A DNA stretch of 64,000 nt, taken from assembly GCF_009834125.1 (NCBI RefSeq), contig NZ_CP047146.1, positions 8,154,501-8,218,500 on the forward strand, in the 5' to 3' direction. The position numbers were made by a program, and so were the translations under genes. The stretch's first letter is position 1. Each line of letters opens with the position of its first letter. The DNA comes from Streptomyces sp. GS7 (GTDB lineage Bacteria; Actinomycetota; Actinomycetes; Streptomycetales; Streptomycetaceae). Shown one piece after another: positions 43,744 through 51,887 of the stretch. The notes under the pieces are model-generated. The model was not told the origin of the DNA. It did not search any database and saw nothing but the letters and a program-made list of their open reading frames with translations.

Positions 43744-44279
43744 CTGGTCTGGAGCCCGGACCAGCAGAAGAGTTCCGCCGATTCCGCGGCGAAGGCGGAT
43801 AAGGGCGCGACCGCTCCGGCTGCCGGGAATGCGCTGAAGCCGGGTCAGAGCGGCACCGGACAGTACAAGGAAGAGTCCGGAAAAGTCACTTATGAGGTCG
43901 CGGCGCGGAAGGTTCACGTCGGAACCGAGGCCGAGGCGCAGAGAATGGTCCGGGACCCGAAGGACGCCAAGGGCCTGGTCGCCGCCACCGCGTTCGTGAA
44001 GTACGCGAACAAGGGGCCCGTCATCATCAAGGGCCCGGCGAAGGCGGATATCTGCGCCGAAATCTCCGCGGACGGCCAGCGCGGTGGCGTGCTCATCGGC
44101 GCCCCCCACAAGCTGCCCGGCTGCGAGGACCCGGTCGACATCGAGAACCGGAAGGTCGGCCAGAGCCACGTCATCTGCACGACCTACATGATCCCCAAGG
44201 GCGCCAAGGCCCTGGAGGTCCACTGGGGCGACGAGGGCGCCCCCACCCGTTCATCTGGAAGTTCGACAACGCCGGCTGA
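43744..44279 (+). pseudogene. truncated, frameshifted secreted lipoprotein
   Basis: One frame encodes a coherent ~160-residue secreted-type domain (GQYKEESGKVTYEVAARKVHV, ISADGQRGGVLIGAPHKLPGC, VGQSHVICTTYMIPKGAKALEVHWGD) with Lys/Ala-rich N-terminal residues typical after a lipobox. There is no start codon, signal peptide or lipobox in frame. Near 44252 the frame breaks: the expected ending FIWKFDNAG-stop lies in the next frame and closes at 44277-44279. Loss of the 5' end and the shift mark it as decayed. Confidence 0.7.
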
Positions 44280-44305
44280 CGGTACGGCGGTTACCGATAC
44301 CGCTC

Positions 44306-44346
44306 GCCCGTGTGGCAGGGCTCCCGCGGAGCCCTGCCACACGGGC
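44306..44346. terminator. strong bidirectional terminator
   Basis: GCCCGTGTGGCAGGGCTCC (44306-44324) pairs perfectly over 19 bp with 44328-44346 around a 3-base loop. It separates the lipoprotein remnant and the convergent hydrolase gene. Confidence 0.9.
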
Positions 44347-44391
44347 CGCGCCCTCGGGGCGCCGCAGCCGGGCCGGGGCCTGTCCGCCGGG

Positions 44392-45267
44392 TCAGGAACG
44401 GGCCGCCGCCGTCCGCAGAAACGGCTCGATCACGCGACACCAGGCGTCCGGCTGCTCCCAGGGCAGCAGATGCCCGGCGTCGGGGATTTCGGCGTACTCC
44501 CCGCGCGGCAGGACCCGGACCATCTCCTGGGCCTCGGCGCGGCCCAGTTCGGCGTCCAGGCCGCGCACCACGAGGGCGGGGCACTGCACCTGCGCGAGCT
44601 CCTCCCAGTGCGCGTCATGCACCCAGGTCTCGCGGGCGCTGAGCATCTGGCGACGGGAGAAGACCGGACGCCAGCCGTCGGCGCGCTCGGCCATCACCTC
44701 GGCGAAGAACTCCCCCCGGGCCGGCCGGGGCCGCTCCAGGATCGGATCGTCCTCGCCGAACCACCGCCGGACGTCCGCGAGGGTCGCGAACGGCACCGGC
44801 CAGGAGCGGAACCACTCCATCCACTCCCGCTGCGAGGCCGCGCCCAGCGCCGAGGCACGCATATCGCAGATCACCAGCGCACCGACCAGATCGGGACGCC
44901 GGGCCGCCAACTGCCACGCCGTCAGCGCACCCATGGCATGGCCGACCAGGGCGACCGGGGCCAGTCCCAGCTGCTCAATGGCGGCGATGGCGTCGTCGAC
45001 ATACGCCCCGCGGTCGAACGGACCCTCGGCGGGCTTCTCGCTGCGGCCGTGGCCGCGCTGGTCCAGGGCGACCGGGCGGTGCCCCGCGCTCAGCCGGCGC
45101 GCGGTCTCCGCCCAATGGGACGCCCGCCCCATCAGACCGTGGAGCAGCAGCACCCCCGGGCCGCGCTCACTCCCCTCCGACCCGCCACCGCTCTTGGGCG
45201 GGTCGGTGAACTCCCAGGCGGCGAGCCGCACGCCGCCGGACCCCGTCACGTTGATACGCCGCACCAT
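44392..45267 (-). CDS. alpha/beta-hydrolase fold protein with Ala at the nucleophile position
   Basis: The protein has 291 residues. The fold is clear: GVLLLHGLMGRASHW (oxyanion strand), ALDQRGHGRSEKP, the nucleophile elbow ALVGHAMGALTAW, and the C-terminal histidine in DAGHLLPWEQP. The elbow is normally G-H-S-M-G; here it is GHAMG, read from GGC CAT GCC ATG GGC on the coding strand. Ordinary Ser hydrolysis is therefore unlikely; it could be a binding protein, a lyase-like relative or inactive. The ATG at 45267 has AGGA upstream. A palindrome-bearing 553-bp region lies before it. Confidence 0.85.
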   Translation of the reverse strand: MVRRINVTGSGGVRLAAWEFTDPPKSGGGSEGSERGPGVLLLHGLMGRASHWAETARRLSAGHRPVALDQRGHGRSEKPAEGPFDRGAYVDDAIAAIEQLGLAPVALVGHAMGALTAWQLAARRPDLVGALVICDMRASALGAASQREWMEWFRSWPVPFATLADVRRWFGEDDPILERPRPARGEFFAEVMAERADGWRPVFSRRQMLSARETWVHDAHWEELAQVQCPALVVRGLDAELGRAEAQEMVRVLPRGEYAEIPDAGHLLPWEQPDAWCRVIEPFLRTAAARS

Positions 45268-45508
45268 CTGTCCTGGCACCCCCAATCGTCCCCTGGCCAG
45301 CCCCGTACGCCTCACACTATCGAACCTGTATTCGAACGGACCGCTGCCGCGCCCAACACCCCACTTTCGAGTGACCTTGCTCAGGGATTGGCCGCGCCCA
45401 CCACGGGGAGACATCTGCCGGGAGGCGGGCCCTACCGGGAAGGGGGCCCGTGGGGAAAGACCCTGGGAGCTCGGGGCTCCGGGTCTTGGCGGGGGGACAT
45501 GGGGAGGC

Positions 45509-45540
45509 AGGGCCCCGGCTGCTCGCAGCGCCGGGGCCCT
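45509..45540. terminator. GC-rich hairpin
   Basis: AGGGCCCCGGC (45509-45519) pairs perfectly with GCCGGGGCCCT (45530-45540). It lies 280 bp past the dmdR1 stop in its direction of transcription and could end that transcript. Confidence 0.6.
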
Positions 45541-45596
45541 GACCGTCCTCGATCGGACTCAGTGGACGCATCCGAGCCCCCTAGGCCGTCAGCGCA

Positions 45597-45629
45597 TCAC
45601 GCGTGAGTGACGACGCATGGCCATGCGTC
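45597..45629. promoter_or_regulatory. 18-bp perfect palindrome beside a 10-bp palindrome
   Basis: GACGCATGGCCATGCGTC (45612-45629) is a perfect palindrome. TCACGCGTGA (45597-45606) is a second one six bases away. They lie between the hydrolase gene and dmdR1, about 340 bp upstream of the hydrolase start, and look like protein-binding sites. No matching regulator is identified. Confidence 0.5.
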
Positions 45630-45820
45630 TGCGCCAGGGTGACACGAGACCGGCCGTACCGCACTGATTCGCACAACTTCATTCAACGCGCCGGACGTTG
45701 ACGAGCCCGCCGCACCGCGCATCGGCGCAGCTCAGCGGGCTCGCGGGGATCTTCGGAAGGGCGTGCGAAAAAGCGGAAAAGCGCCGGTCCACCCAGAGCG
45801 TCGGCTACCCGGCCGGCCGG

Positions 45821-46513
45821 TCAGCGCTTGGCGACGAAGACGTGGCCTGCGATCTCGGCGTCCAGCTCGGCGGCCTCGCCGCTGCTGCCGACCAGCACAC
45901 CGGCCGGGGACTCCGTCACGCTGACCACCGCGCCCGGCTGCACACCGGCCCGCCGCAGGGTGTACATCAGCTGGGCGTCGGCCTGGATGGGCTCGCCGAT
46001 CCGGCGCACCACGACCGTCTTGCCGTCGGCCCCGGCGTCCAGATCCATCAGGCTCACCATGCCCGCGTCCAGGAACGGGTCGGCCTCGGCCTTCTCGCCC
46101 AGCTCCTCCAGCCCCGGGATGGGGTTGCCGTACGGGGACTCCGTCGGGTGCCGCAGCAGCTCCACGACGCGGCGCTCGACCGCCTCGCTCATCACGTGCT
46201 CCCAGCGGCACGCCTCGGCGTGCACCTGCTCCCACTCCAGCCCGATGACATCGACGAGCAGGCACTCGGCGAGGCGGTGCTTGCGCATCACCCGCGTCGC
46301 CAGCCGCCGGCCCTCCTCCGTCAGCTCCAGATGCCGGTCGCCCGCAACCGTCAGCAGGCCGTCTCGCTCCATGCGCGCCACCGTCTGGCTGACCGTCGGG
46401 CCGCTCTGTTCGAGCCGCTCCGCGATGCGGGCGCGCATGGGGACCACACCCTCCTCTTCCAGTTCGAGGATGGTGCGGAGATACATCTCCGTGGTGTCGA
46501 TCAATCCGGACAT
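45821..46513 (-). CDS. dmdR1: DtxR/IdeR-family iron-dependent repressor DmdR1
   Basis: The protein has 230 residues. It represses siderophore and iron-uptake genes when bound to Fe2+. The N-terminal winged helix (1-70) contains ARIAERLEQSGPTVSQTVARMERDGL. All DtxR metal ligands occur at the reference positions: Met10, His79, Glu83, His98, Cys102, Glu105, His106. A C-terminal SH3-like domain ends AGHVFVAKR. The ATG at 46513 has GAGGGG upstream. The sequence closely follows S. coelicolor DmdR1 (SCO4394). The SIS gene diverges from it, sharing a DasR-like site. Confidence 0.96.
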   Translation of the reverse strand: MSGLIDTTEMYLRTILELEEEGVVPMRARIAERLEQSGPTVSQTVARMERDGLLTVAGDRHLELTEEGRRLATRVMRKHRLAECLLVDVIGLEWEQVHAEACRWEHVMSEAVERRVVELLRHPTESPYGNPIPGLEELGEKAEADPFLDAGMVSLMDLDAGADGKTVVVRRIGEPIQADAQLMYTLRRAGVQPGAVVSVTESPAGVLVGSSGEAAELDAEIAGHVFVAKR

Positions 46514-46559
46514 GCGTGCCCCTCGATATGTCGTGCGGTGGCCCTGCATCCAATTCTGA
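45828..46559 (+). CDS. adm: Adm-type antiparallel ORF overlapping dmdR1
   Basis: A 243-codon open frame runs antiparallel across essentially all of dmdR1 (TTG start in this reading). In S. coelicolor an antiparallel overlapping gene, adm, was reported to be expressed and to affect siderophore and antibiotic production. The product is Ser/Arg/Thr-rich without a recognised fold, as expected from the complement of a constrained gene. GC-rich DNA often leaves such antisense frames open by chance, so presence alone is weak evidence. Confidence 0.3.
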   Translation: MATKTWPAISASSSAASPLLPTSTPAGDSVTLTTAPGCTPARRRVYISWASAWMGSPIRRTTTVLPSAPASRSIRLTMPASRNGSASAFSPSSSSPGMGLPYGDSVGCRSSSTTRRSTASLITCSQRHASACTCSHSSPMTSTSRHSARRCLRITRVASRRPSSVSSRCRSPATVSRPSRSMRATVWLTVGPLCSSRSAMRARMGTTPSSSSSRMVRRYISVVSINPDMRAPRYVVRWPCIQF

Positions 46560-46638
46560 CGCATCCCACTGACATCGGTGCCTACCCGTCCGCGCAGCGG
46601 ACCGTGCCGGACGGCGAACCGGTGCACTGACCGGCGTA

Positions 46639-46668
46639 TTGACAGCGCACTGGTCCAGACCGCAACGT
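46639..46668 (+). promoter_or_regulatory. candidate promoter of the SIS gene with DasR-like (dre) site in the spacer
   Basis: TTGACA (46639-46644), an 18-bp spacer and CAACGT (46663-46668) form a candidate promoter 100 bp before the SIS gene. The spacer contains ACTGGTCCAGACC (from 46649), close to the DasR response element ACTGGTCTAGACCAGT. A bound regulator would block this promoter and could also affect dmdR1 on the other side. Confidence 0.6.
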
Positions 46669-46768
46669 GATCCGCGCCACTGATCCGCGATGCGGCGAAC
46701 AACCCGCCGAACGACCCGGCGGAAACCGGCGAAGACGCGACGACGACCGACGAGAGGGGCCGGCGGGA

Positions 46769-47536
46769 ATGGCTGAGAGCGACCGGAGCGAGGGGCTGGC
46801 CGACAGGTACTTCGACGCCGCCATCGATCTGCTGCGGCAGGTCCGCGACGCGGAGGGGGACCGGATCACCGCGGCTGGGCGGCTGATCGCCGACACCGTG
46901 GAGGCGGGCGGCCGGATCTTCTCCTTCGGGGCCGGCCACTCCTCGCTGCCCGCCCAGGACACCGTCTACCGGGCGGGCGGCCTCGCGGTCATGAACCTGC
47001 TGTCCGTACCGGGCGTCGTCGGGGTGGACGTACGGCCCGCGACGCTCGGCAGCGCGCTGGAGCGGGTGGACGGGCTGGCCGCGGCCGTCCTGGACACCAG
47101 CCCGCTGGAGGCCGGCGACGTACTGGTGATCATCTCGCTCTCCGGGCGCAACGCGCTCCCGGTCGAGATGGCGATCAACGCGCAGGCGCTCGGCATCAAG
47201 GTCGTCGGCCTGACGTCGGTGGCGTACGCGGAGGAGACCAAGTCCCGGCACTCCTCGGGGACCTACCTCAAGGACCACTGCGACATCGTCCTGGACAGCC
47301 GGATCCCGGTCGGCGACGCGGAGCTGACCCTGCCCGGCATCGAGGCGCCGTTCGCGCCCGCCTCCACGGTCGTCACCAGCGCGATCATGCAGGCGGTGGT
47401 GGCGACGGCCGCCGGCACCCTCGCCGAGCGGGGCGTCGAGCCGCCGCTGCTGCGCTCCGGGAACGTCGACGGCGGGCACGAATGGAACGGCCGGGTGATG
47501 CGGGAGTACGCGGACCGGATCTTCTACCGGCACTGA
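46769..47536 (+). CDS. SIS-domain protein, UPF0309 (SCO4393/NagS-like)
   Basis: The protein has 255 residues. A sugar isomerase (SIS) domain shows GGRIFSFGAGHSSLPAQDTVYRAGG, LVIISLSGRNALPVEMAINAQALGIKVVGLTS and the C-terminal GNVDGGHEWNGRVM. It matches UPF0309, represented by S. coelicolor SCO4393, which has been linked to N-acetylglucosamine-6-phosphate metabolism and aminosugar sensitivity (NagS; recalled). The ATG at 46769 follows GGCGGGA. A DasR-like site in its promoter fits an aminosugar role. Confidence 0.92.
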   Translation: MAESDRSEGLADRYFDAAIDLLRQVRDAEGDRITAAGRLIADTVEAGGRIFSFGAGHSSLPAQDTVYRAGGLAVMNLLSVPGVVGVDVRPATLGSALERVDGLAAAVLDTSPLEAGDVLVIISLSGRNALPVEMAINAQALGIKVVGLTSVAYAEETKSRHSSGTYLKDHCDIVLDSRIPVGDAELTLPGIEAPFAPASTVVTSAIMQAVVATAAGTLAERGVEPPLLRSGNVDGGHEWNGRVMREYADRIFYRH

Positions 47537-47615
47537 GCGGCCCCGTACACCGCCCGCGCCCTCGGTGCCCGTCGAGACTCCAGGGCCTTGCCGTTCCTGG
47601 CCCGTCGGCCAGCCC

Positions 47616-49157
47616 CTAGGCCCTCGCGGCGCCCGCCAGGTCCAGGGCGGCGGCGACACGTGAGGCGACCTCCTCGGCGTAGTCCGCGTCGGCGCGGTCG
47701 AACGGGCGCCGCGACGGCACCCGCAGGAACGTCGCGACGCCGAGGGTGCGGCCCCGGCTGCGGAGCACCACGCACAGGCCGTGCACGGTGCCGTCCGGCC
47801 AGGTGCGGGCAGCGGCCCAGCCGTCGGCGGGGGCCGGGCCGGCGCTGGTCCGCACCGAGCCGCGCCGCGCGTACGCCTGGAGGGCCGGGTGGCCCGGTAC
47901 GTAGGCCACCGGGATGCCGGTCGGCGGGACCGCCTCCGAGGGGCCGGGCGAACCGGCCGGGGAGGCGAGCGCCCGCACCAGCCGCGGCGGGCCGCCCGTA
48001 CCTCCCGGGTGGGACTCCCCCGCGCCCTCCTCCAAGGGCGCCCGGTCCGCATCCCACTCGGCGTCCGCGTCCACCGCGCCGTACGGAGCCGGCGCCGGTG
48101 TCCTGGCGAGGTCGACCAGGGCGTGGTCGGCGAAGCCCGCCAGCGCGAAATCGAGGTGGACGGCGGCGGCCTCGGCCGGGTCCGGGCACTCCGCGGCGGC
48201 CCGCCCCGCCCGGTGGAGCTGGTGGGCGCGGAAGCGCAGCAGGGAGTTGTCCTGTTCGGCCCGCTTGGTGTCCGTGACGTCCTGGAAGAGCCAGGCGACG
48301 CCCAGCGGAACCGGCTCCTCCGCCAGCGGCGAGGCCAGCCGGACGAAGCCGCTTCGCCAGCACCGGCGCGGGAGTTCGGCCTCCCCCTCGCGCAGCGTCA
48401 CCCACAGTTCGGCGACGGCCGGCGGCGCGCCCTCGGCGAGAACGTGCTGCAGCGCGCTCTCCAGCTCCTCGACGCCCTGCACCAGCAGATCACCCAGCGG
48501 GCGGCCCAGCAGTGCGGTACGTCCCACTCCAAGGGTGCGGGCGGCGTGCGCGTTGACGACCGCGGGCCGCAGATCGGCGTCGATCAGCACCACGCCCCAG
48601 GACGCCTCCTCGAAGAGCGCCTCGCTGAGCGCGATCGCCCGCTCCAGGTCTATCTGGGCGTGCACCTCGCTGAACGCGCAGTAGGCCCCGGCGACCCCGC
48701 CGTCGGGGCGGCGGACCGCGGACGACTGGGTACGGACCAGGACACGGTGGCCGTCCTTGGTCAGCAGGGCGAACTCGTGGACCTGGCGGCTCGGGGAGCG
48801 CATCGCGGCGGCCAGCGCCGCCTCGATCCCGTCGGCGTCCTCCTTGCGGACCGCCCAGCCCGCCAGCCCCCTACGGCCGACCGCCTCGTCGGCGGTCCAG
48901 CCCAGGATGCGCTCGGCCTCGTGGTTCCAGTGGGTGACCGTGCCGTCCGAGGTGAAGGCCACCAGGGCGGCGTCCATACCGTCCAGGAGGGCGGCGAGCA
49001 GAGCGGAGTCGTCGTTGTCCGGAGGCCGGTCGGGGGCTCCCTCCGCGCCGGCCGGCGGATATGCGGCGGCTGCCCCCTGGGAGCCGTCCGGCCCGGTCGC
49101 GGCGTGCCGCTGCGACGAGGAGGCCGACGAGGCAGAAGAAGCGGACGAGGCAGTCAC
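47616..49157 (-). CDS. PAS-domain sensory protein with GAF-like C-terminus
   Basis: The protein has 513 residues. PAS 1 (~50-165) reads GMDAALVAFTSDGTVTHWNHEAERILGWTADEAVGRRG. PAS 2 (~180-300) reads EEASWGVVLIDADLRPAVVNAHAARTLGVGRTALLGRP and ends VTDTKRAEQDN. A degenerate GAF-like region follows to ~510 (LCVVLRSRGRTLGVATFLR). No kinase, phosphatase or DNA-binding domain is fused, so it must act through a partner. The N-terminus is a Ser/Ala repeat (SSASSASS). The start GTG 49157 follows AAGGGG. The DNA converges with the SIS gene. Confidence 0.85.
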   Translation of the reverse strand: MTASSASSASSASSSQRHAATGPDGSQGAAAAYPPAGAEGAPDRPPDNDDSALLAALLDGMDAALVAFTSDGTVTHWNHEAERILGWTADEAVGRRGLAGWAVRKEDADGIEAALAAAMRSPSRQVHEFALLTKDGHRVLVRTQSSAVRRPDGGVAGAYCAFSEVHAQIDLERAIALSEALFEEASWGVVLIDADLRPAVVNAHAARTLGVGRTALLGRPLGDLLVQGVEELESALQHVLAEGAPPAVAELWVTLREGEAELPRRCWRSGFVRLASPLAEEPVPLGVAWLFQDVTDTKRAEQDNSLLRFRAHQLHRAGRAAAECPDPAEAAAVHLDFALAGFADHALVDLARTPAPAPYGAVDADAEWDADRAPLEEGAGESHPGGTGGPPRLVRALASPAGSPGPSEAVPPTGIPVAYVPGHPALQAYARRGSVRTSAGPAPADGWAAARTWPDGTVHGLCVVLRSRGRTLGVATFLRVPSRRPFDRADADYAEEVASRVAAALDLAGAARA

Positions 49158-49279
49158 TGGTACCCCTTACGAACGCGGTCGCACGTGCTCCACCTGGGAG
49201 CATTCAACTGGAACGTGACGTGGCCCACACCCGATTCGAGGAAATCGCCGACCCTGGCACACGCCACCGGAAAATTCGG

Positions 49280-49308
49280 TTGTGCGGCGGCCGGCGGCTT
49301 CCTAACGT
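49280..49308 (+). promoter_or_regulatory. candidate promoter for the 12-residue ORF
   Basis: TTGTGC (49280-49285), exactly 17 bp, TAACGT (49303-49308). It predicts a start near 49315, 27 bases before the micro-ORF's ATG. Confidence 0.5.
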
Positions 49309-49341
49309 GTGGGGTACACGAGAAGGGAGGTGGTTCGGCAG

Positions 49342-49380
49342 ATGATTTCGCACCGGACGCGTGAGGTGGCTGCGGGCTAG
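49342..49380 (+). CDS. micro-ORF, 12 residues (MISHRTREVAAG)
   Basis: This very short ORF has a strong Shine-Dalgarno AGGGAGG (49324-49330) and a plausible promoter, inside a 455-bp gap otherwise without a gene. The peptide is MISHRTREVAAG followed by TAG. No gene starts downstream on the plus strand for 1.3 kb, so it is not an obvious attenuator; it may be a small protein or the coding part of a regulatory RNA. Confidence 0.45.
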   Translation: MISHRTREVAAG

Positions 49381-49612
49381 CGGCCCGTCGCTTCACCGAA
49401 GTGCAGCGCCGGACCAGCGCATACTGCAGATGCGCAGCCGGCCAATTCCCAGCAGTCACCCGACCCGCGGGCTGCCGGTTCGTCCGACCGGCCCTTCGCG
49501 CCACCGAGCGCGGAGGAAACAGCCCGCGGGTCGTCTGCGTTCCCGGACCGGACCGCGGGTACGGGCGGCCCAAGCCGCAGGGGCCGACCGCTACGGACCG
49601 CCCCCGCCGCCG

Positions 49613-50281
49613 TCAGGGCGCCAGGCGCTCCACCCGCCACTGCCCGGCCTCGGGCGCTCCCTCGCGGACGTACCGCAGCCGGTCGTGGAGGCGGTTGAGC
49701 CGGCCCTGCCAGAACTCGATCGTCTCGGCGGTGATCCGGTAGCCGCCCCAGTGCGGCGGCGCCGGGACCTGCTCGCCCTCGGGATAGCGGGCCGCCAACT
49801 CCTCGTAGGCCCGCTCCAGTTCGTCGCGCGAGGCGACCGGTGCGGACTGGTCGCTGGCCCAGGCGCCCAGTTGGGAGCCGTGCGGGCGGGTGCGGAAGTA
49901 GGCGGCGGTCTCGTCGCGGCCGATGCGCTCGGCGGTGCCGGTCACGATGACCTGGCGGGCGAGCGGGTGCCAGGGGAACAGCAGCGAAATATAGGGGTTT
50001 TCGGCCAGTTCGCGGCCTTTTCGGCTGGTGTAGTTGGTGAAGAACACAAAGCCGCGCTCGTCGAATGCCTTGAGGAGCACGGTCCTTGAGCTGGGCCGGC
50101 CGGCCGCGTCCGCCGTCGAGACGACCATCGCGTTCGGCTCGTGCAGACCGGCTGCTGCCGCGTCCTTGAACCAGCGCGCGAACTCGTCGTAAGGGCTCGC
50201 GGCGAGGTCGGACTCGGCAAGTCCCTCATGGCGGTAATGCGCGCGCATGGAAGACGGATCGGGGGTCTCGGCGGAAGGCAT
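49613..50281 (-). CDS. pdxH: pyridoxamine/pyridoxine 5'-phosphate oxidase
   Basis: The enzyme oxidises PNP and PMP to pyridoxal 5'-phosphate with FMN. It has 222 residues. Family segments are [89 protein letters not shown] and the closing WRVERLAP, a typical PdxH C-terminus. The ATG 50281 is used; ATG 50314 and an intermediate GTG are in frame, and none has a perfect Shine-Dalgarno. It is divergent from the citrate synthase gene across 438 bp. Confidence 0.95.
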   Translation of the reverse strand: MPSAETPDPSSMRAHYRHEGLAESDLAASPYDEFARWFKDAAAAGLHEPNAMVVSTADAAGRPSSRTVLLKAFDERGFVFFTNYTSRKGRELAENPYISLLFPWHPLARQVIVTGTAERIGRDETAAYFRTRPHGSQLGAWASDQSAPVASRDELERAYEELAARYPEGEQVPAPPHWGGYRITAETIEFWQGRLNRLHDRLRYVREGAPEAGQWRVERLAP

Positions 50282-50719
50282 GTCGGCGGGATGCACGGCC
50301 TCATCTTGCAGCATCCGCGCCACGCCGGGCAGCCGGGTGGGCTGGAAGTCTGCCCCTCGTCGCCGGTGCGTAACCCTCCCGTCGGCGAATTGACCAGTGT
50401 GCCGGACGTCACCCTTCCTCGCAGCTGATGAACCCGCCAAAATCATGGCCCGGCCCACTGTGGCCTCCGGACATCGGGAGTTATCGTGTCCGTCCTCAGG
50501 CCGCTGCGGCGCACCACTCGCGGCGGCCCCGTCCGCGGACCGACCCCCCGCGGGCAGAACCGCCGCGTGGCCCCTGCCCCGGCGGGGCATCACCGGGGTG
50601 ACCGGTACGGACCGCGAGCTGCCCGACACAGCCGCGTAACCGCACCGGCGCCGAACTTGACTCGACCGCACGGCAGCCGGTTCCGCCCGTCTGCCGTCCC
50701 CATCTTGAGGAGCCGCCTG
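50282..50719. other. divergent gap between pdxH and citrate synthase
   Basis: Open frames are present but without protein-like content. No clear promoter consensus or structured element was recognised. Both flanking promoters must lie here. Confidence 0.4.
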
Positions 50720-51814
50720 ATGTCCGACTTCGTTCCCGGGCTTGAGGGAGTCGTCGCGTTCGAGACGGAGATCGCCGAACCCGACAAGGAAGGCGGCGCG
50801 CTCCGTTACCGCGGGGTGGACATCGAAGACCTCGTCGGGCACGTGTCCTTCGAGAACGTCTGGGGGCTGCTGGTCGACGGGGCGTTCAAGCCGGGGCTGC
50901 CGCCCGCCGAGCCCTTCCCGATCCCGGTGCACTCGGGTGACATCCGGGTCGACGTGCAGTCCGCGCTCGCCATGCTCGCGCCCGTATGGGGCCTGAAACC
51001 GCTGCTCGACATCGACGAGCGGACCGCCCGCGACAACCTCGCCCGCGCCGCCGTCATGGCGCTGTCCTACGTCGCCCAGTCGGCCCGCGGGCAGGGCCTG
51101 CCGATGGTGCCGCAGCGGGAGATCGACAAGGCCGAGACGGTCGTGGAGCGCTTCATGAAGCGCTGGCGCGGCGAGCCCGACCCCAAGCACGTCAAGGCCG
51201 TCGACGCCTACTGGACGTCGGCCGCCGAGCACGGCATGAACGCCTCCACCTTCACCGCCCGGGTCATCGCCTCCACCGGCGCGGACGTGGCCGCCTCGCT
51301 CTCCGGCGCGGTCGGCGCCATGTCCGGCCCGCTGCACGGCGGCGCGCCGTCCCGGGTCCTCGGCATGATCGAGGAGATCGAGCGGACCGGCGACGCGGCG
51401 GCCTACGTCCGGCAGGCGCTGGACAACGGCGAGCGGCTGATGGGCTTCGGCCACCGCGTCTACCGTGCCGAGGACCCGCGGGCCCGCGTGCTGCGGCGCA
51501 CCGCCAAGGAACTGGGCGCGCCGCGCTTCGAGGTCGCCGAGGCACTGGAGAAGGCCGCCCTGGAGGAGCTGCACAACCGCCGCCCCGACCGGGTGCTGGC
51601 CACCAACGTCGAGTTCTGGGCGGCCATCGTCCTGGACTTCGCCGAGGTCCCGGCGCACATGTTCACGTCCATGTTCACCTGCGCCCGTACGGCGGGCTGG
51701 AGCGCGCACATCCTGGAGCAGAAGCGGACGGGCCGACTGGTCCGGCCGTCGGCCCGCTACGTGGGTCCTGGCCCGCGCAGCCCGCGCTCTATCGACGGCT
51801 ACCAGTCCGCATAG
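50720..51814 (+). CDS. citrate synthase 2 family
   Basis: The enzyme condenses acetyl-CoA with oxaloacetate (or a methylcitrate-type variant). It has 364 residues, shorter than type I enzymes, typical of the Gram-positive/archaeal-like form. Catalytic-region motifs are [44 protein letters not shown] and [21 protein letters not shown], the last with the active-site Asp. The ATG at 50720 has GAGGAG upstream. It is followed by a large inverted-repeat element that probably terminates transcription. Its divergence from pdxH matches other Streptomyces. Confidence 0.94.
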   Translation: MSDFVPGLEGVVAFETEIAEPDKEGGALRYRGVDIEDLVGHVSFENVWGLLVDGAFKPGLPPAEPFPIPVHSGDIRVDVQSALAMLAPVWGLKPLLDIDERTARDNLARAAVMALSYVAQSARGQGLPMVPQREIDKAETVVERFMKRWRGEPDPKHVKAVDAYWTSAAEHGMNASTFTARVIASTGADVAASLSGAVGAMSGPLHGGAPSRVLGMIEEIERTGDAAAYVRQALDNGERLMGFGHRVYRAEDPRARVLRRTAKELGAPRFEVAEALEKAALEELHNRRPDRVLATNVEFWAAIVLDFAEVPAHMFTSMFTCARTAGWSAHILEQKRTGRLVRPSARYVGPGPRSPRSIDGYQSA

Positions 51815-51887
51815 CGGTTGCTTCCCACGTTTTCGGCTTTCCCGCCGTGGGGGTTCGCGTGCTTGCGCCTTCGGCGCGGGGTGTTGT

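Noticed and set aside
42445..45606. Open frame of over 1000 codons crossing several genes
   Set aside because: It is out of frame with the 420-residue membrane protein and antisense to the hydrolase. Only its 43744-44250 part is protein-like, and that is reported as a pseudogene.
46514..46768. Iron box (DmdR1 autoregulatory site) upstream of dmdR1
   Set aside because: No match to the TTAGGTTAGGCTCACCTAA-type consensus was found in the intergenic region.
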